Assembly: GCA_045600765.1 (NCBI GenBank)
Contig: JAZRYM010000031.1
Coordinates: 1-14,971, forward strand
From: RGIG426 sp045600765
GTDB taxonomy: Bacteria; Bacillota; Clostridia; Oscillospirales; Acutalibacteraceae
Length of the DNA stretch: 14,971 bases
Reading direction: 5' to 3'
Made by a program: the position numbers and the translations under genes. Position 1 is the first letter of the stretch. Every line of letters begins with the position of its first letter. The notes beneath the pieces are model-generated. The model saw only the letters and a list, made by a program, of their open reading frames with translations, searched no databases and had not been told where the DNA came from. Shown here in pieces: positions 7,575 to 14,861 of this stretch.

Positions 7575-7602
7575 TTTTACCGCAAATTAAGACCAATGTC
7601 AA
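7574..7602 (-). promoter_or_regulatory. Sigma-A promoter of the glycosyltransferase gene
   Basis: On the minus strand a perfect TTGACA (7597-7602) and TAAAAT (7574-7579) are 17 bp apart. The start site would be near 7567, giving a leader of about 27 nt that ends in the AGAGGG ribosome site. This supports the TTG start at 7540. Confidence 0.85.
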
Positions 7603-7612
7603 TATAACAGCC

Positions 7613-7648
7613 AAAAAATGACCGCTTCCGAAACGGAAGCGGTCATTT
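7613..7648 (-). terminator. Intrinsic terminator of the hom-lysC operon
   Basis: Two 15-base arms, AAATGACCGCTTCCG and its exact complement, enclose a 3-nt loop and run into six Ts on the minus strand. It starts 14 bp after the lysC stop codon and separates the operon from the glycosyltransferase promoter. Confidence 0.93.
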
Positions 7649-7661
7649 GCGTTTTTCTCAC

Positions 7662-8135
7662 TTAGTTGTCAAAAAATTTCGCATGGACGGCGGAGACGGC
7701 GCGGTCGCTGTCTTTTTCGTCAATCAACACGGAAATTTTGATTTCGCTCGTGGAAATCATACTGATGTTGACACCCGCGTCAAACAGCGCCTCAAACATT
7801 TTGGAGGCGACGCCGTCGTGCGTCTCCATACCGGCACCGACGATGGACAGTTTCGCCACCGAATCGTCAAACGTCACGCTCTGCGCGCCGACGTTCTCGC
7901 AGTACGGGCGCACCGCCTCGCACGCGGCTTCGCCGTCCGCATCCGGAACGGTAAAGGTAATATCTTTGGTGCCGTCGCGGCCGACCGACTGCAAAATAAT
8001 ATCCACATTGATATGCGCTTTCGCCACGAGCGAGAACAGTTTGAACGCCACGCCCGGTTCATCCGGCACACCCACAATCGACACACGCGCCACGTGTTTG
8101 TCGCACGCCACGCCTTTCACCAACATTTTTTCCAT
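7662..8135 (-). CDS. lysC: Aspartate kinase beta subunit from an internal in-frame start
   Basis: Inside lysC, codons 240-244 (K-E-V-T-K) spell AAGGAGGT (8143-8150) followed by a 7-nt spacer and ATG at codon 245. The frame from there encodes 157 residues, essentially the two ACT domains alone. Known precedent: aspartokinase II of Bacillus subtilis and the Corynebacterium enzyme make a beta subunit from an in-phase internal start at nearly the same point, and it assembles with alpha as a regulatory subunit. The ribosome site is stronger than the one for the full-length protein. That the product is made here is inference. Confidence 0.65.
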   Translation of the reverse strand: MEKMLVKGVACDKHVARVSIVGVPDEPGVAFKLFSLVAKAHINVDIILQSVGRDGTKDITFTVPDADGEAACEAVRPYCENVGAQSVTFDDSVAKLSIVGAGMETHDGVASKMFEALFDAGVNISMISTSEIKISVLIDEKDSDRAVSAVHAKFFDN

Positions 8136-8867
8136 CTTCGTTACCTCCTTCACGATTGTTCCCGGTTTACGGGAGAAACTGGACAGCACTTCCAGCTCCA
8201 CGTTGTATTTTTTCGCCATTTCCACCGAACGGTTGTTGAGCACCTGCGCGCCGAGCGTCGCCAGCTCCAACATCTCGTCATAGGTGATTTCGTCCAACTT
8301 GCGCGCGCCGTCCACCTTGCGCGGGTCCGCGGTATACACGCCCTCCACGTCGGTGTAAATCTGGCACAAATCCGCGCCCATCGACGCGGCAATCGCCACC
8401 GCGCTCGTATCCGAGCCGCCGCGGCCGAGGGTGGTAATATCGCCGAAGCGGTTTAACCCTTGGAACCCCGCGACGATAACGATTTTTTTCTTGTCCAGTT
8501 CAGCGCGGATACGCTCCGGGTCTACCTTTTTAATGCGGGCGGCGGAGTGTTGACTATCAGTCGAAAAACCCGCCTGCCACCCGAGGAGCGACACCACCGG
8601 ATAGCCCATATTTTCAATCGCCATCGCGAGCAGCGCAATGGAAATCTGTTCGCCCGCCGACAAGAGCATATCCATTTCGCGCTTGCTGGCTTTCGGATTG
8701 ATTTCGTTCGCTTTTTCAATCAGGTCGTCCGTCGTATCGCCTTGCGCCGACACGACCACCACCATATCGTTACCCTCTTTGTACTTGTCCGTGACCACGC
8801 GCGCCACGTTGTTGACGCGCTCGGCATCCGCCACGGAACTGCCGCCGAATTTCTGTACGATTACCAT
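7662..8867 (-). CDS. lysC: Aspartate kinase, alpha subunit
   Basis: 401 residues, the length of the Bacillus subtilis AK II type. The amino-acid kinase domain (1-240) has KFGGSS (6-11) for ATP binding, and LGWQAGFSTD (95-104) and GRGGSDTSA (149-157) for ATP and aspartate. Two ACT domains follow (about 262-335 and 338-400), including ISTSEIKISVLI (371-382), where lysine and threonine act as feedback effectors in relatives. The enzyme phosphorylates aspartate, the first step to lysine/diaminopimelate, methionine, threonine and isoleucine. The ATG follows GGGAGGCG. It begins 19 bp after hom, as the last gene of an ACT regulator-hom-lysC operon. Coupling to hom suggests that homoserine supply is a main purpose. 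An internal start for a beta subunit is listed separately. Confidence 0.96.
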   Translation of the reverse strand: MVIVQKFGGSSVADAERVNNVARVVTDKYKEGNDMVVVVSAQGDTTDDLIEKANEINPKASKREMDMLLSAGEQISIALLAMAIENMGYPVVSLLGWQAGFSTDSQHSAARIKKVDPERIRAELDKKKIVIVAGFQGLNRFGDITTLGRGGSDTSAVAIAASMGADLCQIYTDVEGVYTADPRKVDGARKLDEITYDEMLELATLGAQVLNNRSVEMAKKYNVELEVLSSFSRKPGTIVKEVTKMEKMLVKGVACDKHVARVSIVGVPDEPGVAFKLFSLVAKAHINVDIILQSVGRDGTKDITFTVPDADGEAACEAVRPYCENVGAQSVTFDDSVAKLSIVGAGMETHDGVASKMFEALFDAGVNISMISTSEIKISVLIDEKDSDRAVSAVHAKFFDN

Positions 8868-8886
8868 AATTTTCGCCTCCCTTGGA

Positions 8887-10125
8887 TTACAACGCCGCCA
8901 TACGGATACGGCTCAACAGTTTTGCGCCGCGAAGCGCGGAAACTTTTTGGTTCAACACGTCCTCGCTCATCACGTCGGTGACAAACGCGAGTTCCCCGTC
9001 GCCCGCATCCGGGCGGGACACCGCTTTCACGTCGCCGAACGCTGACAGCACTTCCGACCACGCGGTTTGACGGTCATCGCAAGACAGCCGCACAAGATAC
9101 GCCATTTCGGCGGCGGAAGCAGGCAACACGTAACCGTCCACCGCGCCGTCCCAAAACAGGCTCTTGCGGTTGCCGATATGTTTCGCCTCATCAATCACGT
9201 CGCCGACCACAGCGGAAGCGGTAGGCAGTTTGCCCGCGCCTTGCCCATAAAACACCACGTCGCCAATCGCGTCGCCGCGCACGAGAATCCCGTTAAACAC
9301 GCCGTTCACGTCGGACAGCAGGCTGGTTTTCGGCAACACCATCGGCGCCACCATTACCTGCACCTTGTCGTCCGCCACCTTTTTCACGTGGCCGATGAGT
9401 TTAATCACGCCGCCGACGGCACCCGCCGTCGCCACGTCTTCCAGCGTGATTTTGCGCAATCCCTCGGTATACACCGCATCGGGGAACACGTGCTTACCGA
9501 ATGCGAGCGATGCCAAAATGCAGATTTTGCGGCACGCATCGTGCCCGTCAATATCCGCCGAGGGGTCGCGCTCGGCATAGCCGCGCTCTTGCGCAAGCGA
9601 CAGCGCCGCATCAAAGTCCATGTGCTGTTCAATCATTTGGGTGAGCATAAAGTTAGTCGTGCCGTTCAAAATGCCCGCAATCTCGGACACCTCGTTCGCC
9701 GCGAGACACTCGTTGATGGGGCGCAAAATCGGAATACCGCCGCCCACGCTCGCCTCAAACATAAAATTGAGGTTGTTGTCTTTCGCCAGTTTCAAGAGCT
9801 CGTCGCCTTTCGCCGCCACCAACTCTTTGTTGGAGGTCACGACGCTTTTGCCCGCTTCCAGACACGCTTTGACGAAATCATACGCCGGGTGCAAGCCACC
9901 CATCGTCTCGACCACAATCTGAATGCGGTCGTCCGTCAAAATATCGCCAAACTCTTTGGTCAGGCACGATTCAAACGGGTCGCCCGGAAACTCGCGCAAA
10001 TCGAGAATGCGGAGCACTTGCAGGTCGTCTCCCGCTTTGCGCGCAATACTCGCGGCGTTTTTGTGCAACACTTCCGCCACACCGGAGCCCACCGTTCCGT
10101 AGCCCATAATGCCGATTCCTATCAC
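8887..10125 (-). CDS. hom: Homoserine dehydrogenase
   Basis: 412 residues. The NAD(P)-binding Rossmann domain starts GIGIMGYGTVGSGV (3-16). TSNKELVA (97-104) and the catalytic domain GGGIPILRP (128-136), NGTTNFML (154-161), RDPSADIDGHDACRK (186-200, with the catalytic Lys200) match the family. It reduces aspartate semialdehyde to homoserine. Residues 340-405 align with the C-terminal ACT domain of Gram-positive enzymes, but the loop that normally reads DxPGVL is DDRQTAWSEV (350-359), lacking the ligand-site glycine. The start is GTG at 10125, with GAGG 8 nt upstream. The next ATG, at codon 7, would cut into the first beta strand. The regulator gene ends 10 bp upstream, with its stop overlapping this ribosome site, so translation may be coupled. 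Confidence 0.95.
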   Translation of the reverse strand: MIGIGIMGYGTVGSGVAEVLHKNAASIARKAGDDLQVLRILDLREFPGDPFESCLTKEFGDILTDDRIQIVVETMGGLHPAYDFVKACLEAGKSVVTSNKELVAAKGDELLKLAKDNNLNFMFEASVGGGIPILRPINECLAANEVSEIAGILNGTTNFMLTQMIEQHMDFDAALSLAQERGYAERDPSADIDGHDACRKICILASLAFGKHVFPDAVYTEGLRKITLEDVATAGAVGGVIKLIGHVKKVADDKVQVMVAPMVLPKTSLLSDVNGVFNGILVRGDAIGDVVFYGQGAGKLPTASAVVGDVIDEAKHIGNRKSLFWDGAVDGYVLPASAAEMAYLVRLSCDDRQTAWSEVLSAFGDVKAVSRPDAGDGELAFVTDVMSEDVLNQKVSALRGAKLLSRIRMAAL

Positions 10126-10135
10126 AGTATATTCC

Positions 10136-10612
10136 TCACTTTCGTGGATTGTCTTTCGTAATATTTTGCCCCGCCGCCGCCGACGTAATCTTCAACACGC
10201 CTTTTAAGCCGGCAAGCGACTGCAAAAATAAGTCCATCGTCATCTTCAACCGGTCAACCCGCGCCGAAACGGACACGCTCGCCGTGCCGCTGTCCGGAAT
10301 GTTTTGGTTGACGGTCAAAATGTTTGCCCCCGCTTCGGCAAACGCCGACAAGAGGGACGACAACACGCCCGGACGGTCTTGCAACAAAAAGTGCAGGGTC
10401 AAAAGCCGCCCTTCCGCTTCCTCATTATAGGGGAACACCGCGTCTTTGTACTTGTAAAACGCACTGCGGGAAATACCCGCCATCCGCGCCGCTTCCGCCG
10501 CGGAGTCTGCCGCGCCCGATGCCAACAACTCTTTGGCTTTCAGCGCTTTCAAAAAAACTTCCGGAAGCGCGCGCGCATCGGCAAGTACCCATGTGGCCCG
10601 TGCCTCTCTCAT
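10136..10612 (-). CDS. UPF0735 ACT-domain regulator (PheB/ThrR-like)
   Basis: 158 residues from ATG 10612, preceded by AAAGAGGTG. An upstream ATG at 10672 lies inside the promoter and was set aside. An N-terminal segment (1-36) leads into a helix-turn-helix-like region, AAEAARMAGISRSAFYKYKD (38-57). An ACT domain follows (about 72-143) with the canonical LQDRPGVLSSLLSAFAEAG (77-95) and the DRPG ligand turn intact. This is the UPF0735/COG4492 family, often annotated PheB and described in Bacillus as a threonine-biosynthesis regulator (ThrR) acting upstream of hom. It is the first gene of the hom-lysC operon, so control of that operon in response to an amino acid is the natural inference. A palindrome in its own leader is a candidate binding site. 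Confidence 0.88.
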   Translation of the reverse strand: MREARATWVLADARALPEVFLKALKAKELLASGAADSAAEAARMAGISRSAFYKYKDAVFPYNEEAEGRLLTLHFLLQDRPGVLSSLLSAFAEAGANILTVNQNIPDSGTASVSVSARVDRLKMTMDLFLQSLAGLKGVLKITSAAAGQNITKDNPRK

Positions 10613-10632
10613 AGCGACACCTCTTTCGGGTT

Positions 10633-10649
10633 GTCCGCGTATCGCGGAC
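10633..10649. promoter_or_regulatory. Palindrome in the leader of the ACT regulator-hom-lysC operon
   Basis: GTCCGCGATACGCGGAC (minus strand) is a perfect 7-bp inverted repeat with a 3-nt centre. It lies about +16 to +32 from the predicted start and 20 bp before the ATG. It could be an operator for the ACT regulator or an RNA hairpin that limits ribosome access. It has no T-run, so it is not a terminator. Confidence 0.45.
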
Positions 10650-10670
10650 TTGTGTTTTACGACGAAATAC

Positions 10671-10699
10671 ACTATACCACACTTCTCTTAGAATTGCAA
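10671..10699 (-). promoter_or_regulatory. Sigma-A promoter of the ACT regulator-hom-lysC operon
   Basis: On the minus strand TTGCAA (10694-10699) and TATAGT (10671-10676) are 17 bp apart, with a start site expected near 10664. No other promoter was seen between the three genes. Confidence 0.78.
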
Positions 10700-10828
10700 G
10701 GGGTTTTTGAAATTTTTTACAAGGTTTTTTTGCGCAAGCCACACGCTTACCCGCGGCGCCCCACCCCGGAAAAGAAAAAAGTCAACCGCACCCCCGTCGC
10801 CGTCCCTTGCAAAAATTCCCGAAACTCC

Positions 10829-10857
10829 TTGCATTGCGGCGGAAAATTTGGTATACT
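10829..10857 (+). promoter_or_regulatory. Sigma-A promoter of the MscS channel gene
   Basis: TTGCAT (10829-10834) and TATACT (10852-10857) are 17 bp apart, with the start site near 10864 and a leader of about 35 nt ending in AAAGGA. It diverges from the hom operon promoter. The 130 bp between the two promoters shows no further element. Confidence 0.78.
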
Positions 10858-10898
10858 TTGGCTATACGATAAAAACTCGGTGAAAGGACTTCGCGGCT

Positions 10899-11699
10899 AT
10901 GCAACAATTTTTAGAAAAACTTATTGACCTCGGCACGGCGGCAGGCATCAAACTACTGTATGCCATTCTCATTCTCGTGGTCGGCTTAAAGCTCTCCTCT
11001 CTGCTCGTCAAGCGGTTCGACAAATCCCCCGCTTACGCGAAATTGGACCCGAGCCTGAAAAGTTTCCTCAAAAGCGGTACCAAAGCGCTCTTATACACTC
11101 TCGTTTTCCTAACCGCCGCCTACGTCATCGGCATTCCGATGGCCTCGTTTATGACCATTCTCGCCTCCTGCGGCTTGGCGGTCGGTCTTGCTCTGCAAGG
11201 CTCGCTTGCCAACCTTGCCGGCGGGCTGATGATTTTGCTGTTTAAGCCGTTTAAGGTGGGCGATTTCATCGAAGCAAACGGCAAACAGGGCACGGTGAAA
11301 GCCATCACCATTTTTTACACGATTATCCGCACGCTCGACAACTACATCATCACTATCCCGAACGGCACGATTACGTCGGGCGATGTCATCAACTATCTGA
11401 CCCTCGAAAAAGCCCGTTTGGACGTTCCGTTTTGCACCGCCTATGCGGACGACATCGACAAAACCCGCGAGGTGGTGCTTGCTGTCGCGAACGCCAGCGA
11501 CATCGTACTTTCCGACCCCGCGCCGCTGGTGTTGCTCGATAAAATGGACAGCAGTTCGCTCAATTTCTTCCTGCGCGTATGGGTGGCGGGTCCGGATTAC
11601 TGGGACGCGCGGTTTTCGCTTGCGGAAAGCGTAAAAAAAGCGCTGGATGCGCAGGGGATTACCATTCCGTTCCCGCAACTGGACGTGCATCAAAAATAA
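10899..11699 (+). CDS. mscS: Small-conductance mechanosensitive channel, MscS family
   Basis: 266 residues, close to E. coli MscS (286). Three membrane helices are seen at about 16-38, 62-80 and 84-115. The third is the glycine/alanine-rich pore helix SCGLAVGLALQGSLANLAGG (90-109), followed by the family signature LLFKPFKVGDFIE (113-125). The cytoplasmic beta domain has IPNGTI (153-158), and the alpha/beta C-terminal domain ends ITIPFPQLDVHQ (254-265). MscS homoheptamers open under membrane tension to release solutes during hypo-osmotic shock. The gene is plus-strand, alone, divergent from the aspartate operon, with AAAGGA 13 nt before the ATG. No terminator is obvious before the tRNA promoter, so read-through into the tRNA unit is possible. 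Confidence 0.95.
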   Translation: MQQFLEKLIDLGTAAGIKLLYAILILVVGLKLSSLLVKRFDKSPAYAKLDPSLKSFLKSGTKALLYTLVFLTAAYVIGIPMASFMTILASCGLAVGLALQGSLANLAGGLMILLFKPFKVGDFIEANGKQGTVKAITIFYTIIRTLDNYIITIPNGTITSGDVINYLTLEKARLDVPFCTAYADDIDKTREVVLAVANASDIVLSDPAPLVLLDKMDSSSLNFFLRVWVAGPDYWDARFSLAESVKKALDAQGITIPFPQLDVHQK

Positions 11700-11732
11700 C
11701 CTATACTTTTTTGAAAAAAAGCGAAAAAATGC

Positions 11733-11761
11733 TTGACTTTTTCAGCGGAATGTTTTATGAT
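11733..11761 (+). promoter_or_regulatory. Promoter of tRNA-Ala
   Basis: TTGACT (11733-11738) and TATGAT (11756-11761) are 17 bp apart, placing transcription start near 11768, about 14 bp before the mature tRNA 5' end. Confidence 0.8.
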
Positions 11762-11781
11762 ATACAAGCATTCTGCGAAAT

Positions 11782-11857
11782 GGGGGCGTAGCTCAGCTGG
11801 GAGAGCGTACGGTTCGCATCCGTAAGGTCGAGAGTTCGATCCTCTTCGTCTCCACCA
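11782..11857 (+). tRNA. tRNA-Ala (anticodon CGC)
   Basis: 76 nt folding as a cloverleaf. The acceptor is GGGGGCG/CGTCTCC, and it contains G3:U70, the alanine identity pair (U at 11851), plus a G5:U68 wobble. The D arm is GCTC/GAGC. The anticodon arm TACGG-TTCGCAT-CCGTA gives anticodon CGC, reading GCG. The T arm is GAGAG-TTCGATC-CTCTT. The 3' CCA is encoded (11855-11857). It is a single-gene unit with its own promoter and terminator. In a GC-rich genome a dedicated GCG reader alongside the usual Ala-TGC/GGC is plausible. Confidence 0.96.
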
Positions 11858-11859
11858 CG

Positions 11860-11891
11860 AAAAAAGCACTTGCTTCGGCAAGTGCTTTTTT
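11860..11891 (+). terminator. Terminator of the tRNA-Ala gene
   Basis: GCACTTGC/GCAAGTGC is an 8-bp perfect stem closed by a TTCG tetraloop, with six As before and six Ts after. It starts 2 bp after CCA and could act in both directions. Confidence 0.93.
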
Positions 11892-11895
11892 CACT

Positions 11896-11930
11896 TCTTC
11901 ACTCTTCACTATTCCCTCTTCACTATCTCT
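11896..11930. repeat. Degenerate heptamer tandem repeat (TCTTCAC)
   Basis: Five consecutive 7-bp units begin at 11896: TCTTCAC, TCTTCAC, TATTCCC, TCTTCAC, TATCTCT. Three are identical. The tract sits between two back-to-back terminators and has no coding potential. It is a short microsatellite that may vary in length by slippage. Confidence 0.6.
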
Positions 11931-11948
11931 TCCCCTCTCACAAAAGCC

Positions 11949-11984
11949 AAAAGGCAGAACACCGTTCGGTGTTCTGCCTTTTTT
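11949..11984 (-). terminator. Terminator of the GT-C/GLUG gene
   Basis: GGCAGAACACC/GGTGTTCTGCC is an 11-bp perfect stem with a 4-nt loop, flanked by four As on the left and six Ts on the right. It lies 17 bp beyond the stop codon of the minus-strand gene and is bidirectional by sequence. Confidence 0.9.
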
Positions 11985-12001
11985 CTTTTCGCGTATCGCC
12001 G

Positions 12002-14827
12002 TTACGAGGCGCGCTTTTCGTGGCTGACGCGCAAGCCGTCTTTGGTCATTTCCCACGTATTCAGCGTCGTCGGGTCAAGTTCCAAATCGTCCACTTCGGG
12101 GTCGTAGTCGTTCAACTCCGCCACCGCGTTTTTCGGAATCGGCAAGCCGTCGTCCACACACACGTCGTTCCCCTGCTTGCTGAAACAGTGGTACACCGTG
12201 TTACTGCAATAACCGGAAATGCCCGCCGGAATGCCGGTTCCCCGGAGTTCCACCTCGGTCACGCAGTTGACAATCTGCGCGTTCGCGTTATCCGCGACAC
12301 CGCTGACACGACCATTGCCTTTAATCGTTCCGCTGACATAGCAGTTGTAGATGTTCGCTTTACCGTGGGAGGTAATGCCGGACACGCAGTCGCCGACGAC
12401 AGTACAGTTGACCAAATTGAGGTTTTGCACCGTCCCGTTCAGCACACCGAACAAGCCCACGTTTTCTTTCACGTTTTCTTTCGGGTCATCGATAACCATA
12501 TTGCGGATTTCATACCCGTCGCCGTCGTAAATACCGTTGAAATAGTGTCCTTTCCCGAATTCACCAATCGGCACCCACGATTTGACGTCTTTCAAATCAA
12601 TATCCGCCGTCTGACGGAAGTAGACCTCTTTGAACTTGGTTTTGCCCTCGTTCACCAAATCGCGGAAATATTCCAAATCTTCCTTCGATGTGATGAGAAA
12701 CGGGTCTTCTTCCGTTCCCGTTCCCGTAAGCCCGGCAATCTTATTCAGCGTATACTCCGCCGTCTTATTGGTACGGGACGGGCGCTGAATGTGCACGCTG
12801 TTCACCGGCTGACCGTTTTTCGTGAGTTTGTATACATACAGGTTGTTCACCTGCCCGACACAGGTGTAGTCGGTCTCACGTACACCGTCAAACCATTTTT
12901 GGAAATCGCGCTGGCCGAGTTCTTCGCCGCCGCGAAACAGCCGTTCGTGCGTTTCCATACAATTGCTGATATCCAACCATATCACAATATCCGGCTCGTG
13001 TTGTTGCAAAACCGCCGCATCGGCACGGGCATACTTGTCGGAGCACACATCATAGAACGGCACCGGTACAAAAGTGTCGGTGTTGAAATTGTCCAAAAAC
13101 ACGTTATAACATTTCACGTACGGGAATCCGAAAATGACCGAGTTTTCGTCGGTGTTGTCCTCAATCACTTTAGTCAGCTCGTCGTACAGTTCAATGTCGT
13201 TTTTGCTCAGTTTATAGCCTTTAAGTGCCGGGATGGACGACGTCTCCGTCTTCGTCCAAAACGGCTCGGCGGTGTAGCCCCACCAAGAGTAGGGTTTCAC
13301 CAATTTTTGCGAAACACCCACGCTCAACACGCAGATAAGCACCGCAGCAAACACCTTGGTGCAAGTACGCATCCGACGGCTGTCAAACGGGATGTTTTTG
13401 AACACAATCACCGTCAACGCCGGTATCACCAGATAAGAGCAACCCACGCTGATATCATCCATCCCGTTGGTAATGATGGAAGCACTGCCTCCCGCCAACG
13501 CGGCGCAAGCAAAGGTCAATTTGTCGAGCGCAAACGCCTTTTTATGCGAGAAGCCGACAATCAGGTGGTAAACCGTCCAAATGAGCACCATCAAAAACCC
13601 GCACCCTACCAAAGTGCGTAACGCAGTGAACAGAACGGTTTTCTGGTAAAACTTCATGGTCATGTCGCCGATGTTGAGCAGAAGCGCCACCGTCACGAGA
13701 CACGCGGCGCCAAACACAAACAGCGCATACGTCTTTTTATTCGTCTTCGGCCAAATCACCAAAAACAACGCCAACGCCAGCGGAATAATAAATCCGCAGG
13801 TAAACGTCTCTTCCACGCCGTCCCACAACTTACCGGCGAACACCTCCGCAAAGAGTGCCGCCGACAATGCCACGCCGCCGGCCAACAAGCCATAGCGTGT
13901 CTTGGACGACAGTTTTGCCGACAACCGTGTCTCGCCTTTTGTTAAACAATACGCCAGCAGACCCAAAACAATCGCCACGAGTTTTCCGATATTCTTCACA
14001 AAGAATTGGACAATGTGACCGGTCAAAATGGATTTGGTACCGCCTTTGGCGCTGGTATCCAAAAACACCTGCTCCAAAAACGGTTGCAACGCACCGTTGC
14101 CGATAAGATACACGGCAAACAGTGCCAACACAAACACCGCACCAATCAGCACAAAAAGGCAAGCGGCAAAATAGTTTTTCTCTTTGCCGATGAGGAATAA
14201 GAAGGACATCAGCAGCAAAAACATCACAAAGGAGGTCAACACAATGGTTTGCTTGATAGTCAGCATAAGTCCGCCACAAGCGCCCACCGCCATCAGCCAA
14301 CCCGCTTTTTTGCGAAGCGGTTTGTCGATGTTTTGCTCATATTTCAAAAAGAAAAACAGCAACAGCGCCAGGGTTATATAAATGGTTTGGTTGTAGTCAC
14401 CACCGAGATCGGTGACCGACGATACCGACAGAATAACCGCCAAAAAGGATGCCATCCCGCCGAGAAGCGGATTGATGTATTTTGCGGTCATCACATACAG
14501 CAGTTCTGCTAAAAACACCCGTTCCACAATACGCAACCACGTCGCTATCACCAACATATCGCCGGAAACGGAATACAGCAGCCAGTTGATGACCAAGTTC
14601 CCGGGAGGCAGATAATAGTAAAAATCACGATACGGAACCTGCCCTTGCTGCACCAACGTGTAATAGGTATACGCCCAACCGTTGGAAAGGGTAAACACGC
14701 GCGTCGCATAAAGCAACGTATACGCCACCACGGCGATAGCCAACCCCACGCCGACAAGCAGGCGGAACGTCCTCTCGTTGTCACCTGTCAAACGGCCGCG
14801 TTTCAGGCGGGTTTTTGTCGCTTCCAT
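12002..14827 (-). CDS. Polytopic GT-C-like glycosyltransferase fused to a GLUG-like beta-helix domain
   Basis: 941 residues from ATG 14827, which has AAAGGAGAGG 5 nt upstream. The longer open frame to 14890 starts inside the promoter. Residues 21-510 hold about 12-13 membrane helices. The first outer loop reads GQVPYRDFYYYLPPG (62-76), which matches the catalytic-Asp loop of GT-C enzymes of the ArnT/PMT (GT39/GT83) kind, with Asp68 the likely catalytic residue. Residues 511-670 are a soluble, outward-facing domain as in that family. Residues 702-885 look like a right-handed beta-helix with GLUG-type repeats (GTGTEEDPFLI, NVGLFGVLNGTVQNLNLVNC, then repeating NC strands), common in cell-surface proteins. 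It probably moves sugar from a lipid-linked donor onto an extracytoplasmic acceptor. Acceptor and donor are unknown. It is a single-gene transcription unit. Confidence 0.78.
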   Translation of the reverse strand: MEATKTRLKRGRLTGDNERTFRLLVGVGLAIAVVAYTLLYATRVFTLSNGWAYTYYTLVQQGQVPYRDFYYYLPPGNLVINWLLYSVSGDMLVIATWLRIVERVFLAELLYVMTAKYINPLLGGMASFLAVILSVSSVTDLGGDYNQTIYITLALLLFFFLKYEQNIDKPLRKKAGWLMAVGACGGLMLTIKQTIVLTSFVMFLLLMSFLFLIGKEKNYFAACLFVLIGAVFVLALFAVYLIGNGALQPFLEQVFLDTSAKGGTKSILTGHIVQFFVKNIGKLVAIVLGLLAYCLTKGETRLSAKLSSKTRYGLLAGGVALSAALFAEVFAGKLWDGVEETFTCGFIIPLALALFLVIWPKTNKKTYALFVFGAACLVTVALLLNIGDMTMKFYQKTVLFTALRTLVGCGFLMVLIWTVYHLIVGFSHKKAFALDKLTFACAALAGGSASIITNGMDDISVGCSYLVIPALTVIVFKNIPFDSRRMRTCTKVFAAVLICVLSVGVSQKLVKPYSWWGYTAEPFWTKTETSSIPALKGYKLSKNDIELYDELTKVIEDNTDENSVIFGFPYVKCYNVFLDNFNTDTFVPVPFYDVCSDKYARADAAVLQQHEPDIVIWLDISNCMETHERLFRGGEELGQRDFQKWFDGVRETDYTCVGQVNNLYVYKLTKNGQPVNSVHIQRPSRTNKTAEYTLNKIAGLTGTGTEEDPFLITSKEDLEYFRDLVNEGKTKFKEVYFRQTADIDLKDVKSWVPIGEFGKGHYFNGIYDGDGYEIRNMVIDDPKENVKENVGLFGVLNGTVQNLNLVNCTVVGDCVSGITSHGKANIYNCYVSGTIKGNGRVSGVADNANAQIVNCVTEVELRGTGIPAGISGYCSNTVYHCFSKQGNDVCVDDGLPIPKNAVAELNDYDPEVDDLELDPTTLNTWEMTKDGLRVSHEKRAS

Positions 14828-14861
14828 TTGCACCTCTCCTTTTTCGACTACATATATCGAC

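Noticed and set aside
7342..7614. Overlapping 90-codon frame at the start of the glycosyltransferase (possible frameshift)
   Set aside because: The main frame keeps all GT-A motifs from residue 11 on and starts at a TTG with a ribosome site, so no frameshift is needed.
11690..11881. Minus-strand frame over the tRNA (contains RRRGSNSRPYGCEPYAL-like text)
   Set aside because: This is the well-known false translation of the complement of a tRNA gene.
11896..11930. Heptamer tract as a CRISPR-like array
   Set aside because: The period is 7 bp with no spacers and no cas genes nearby.
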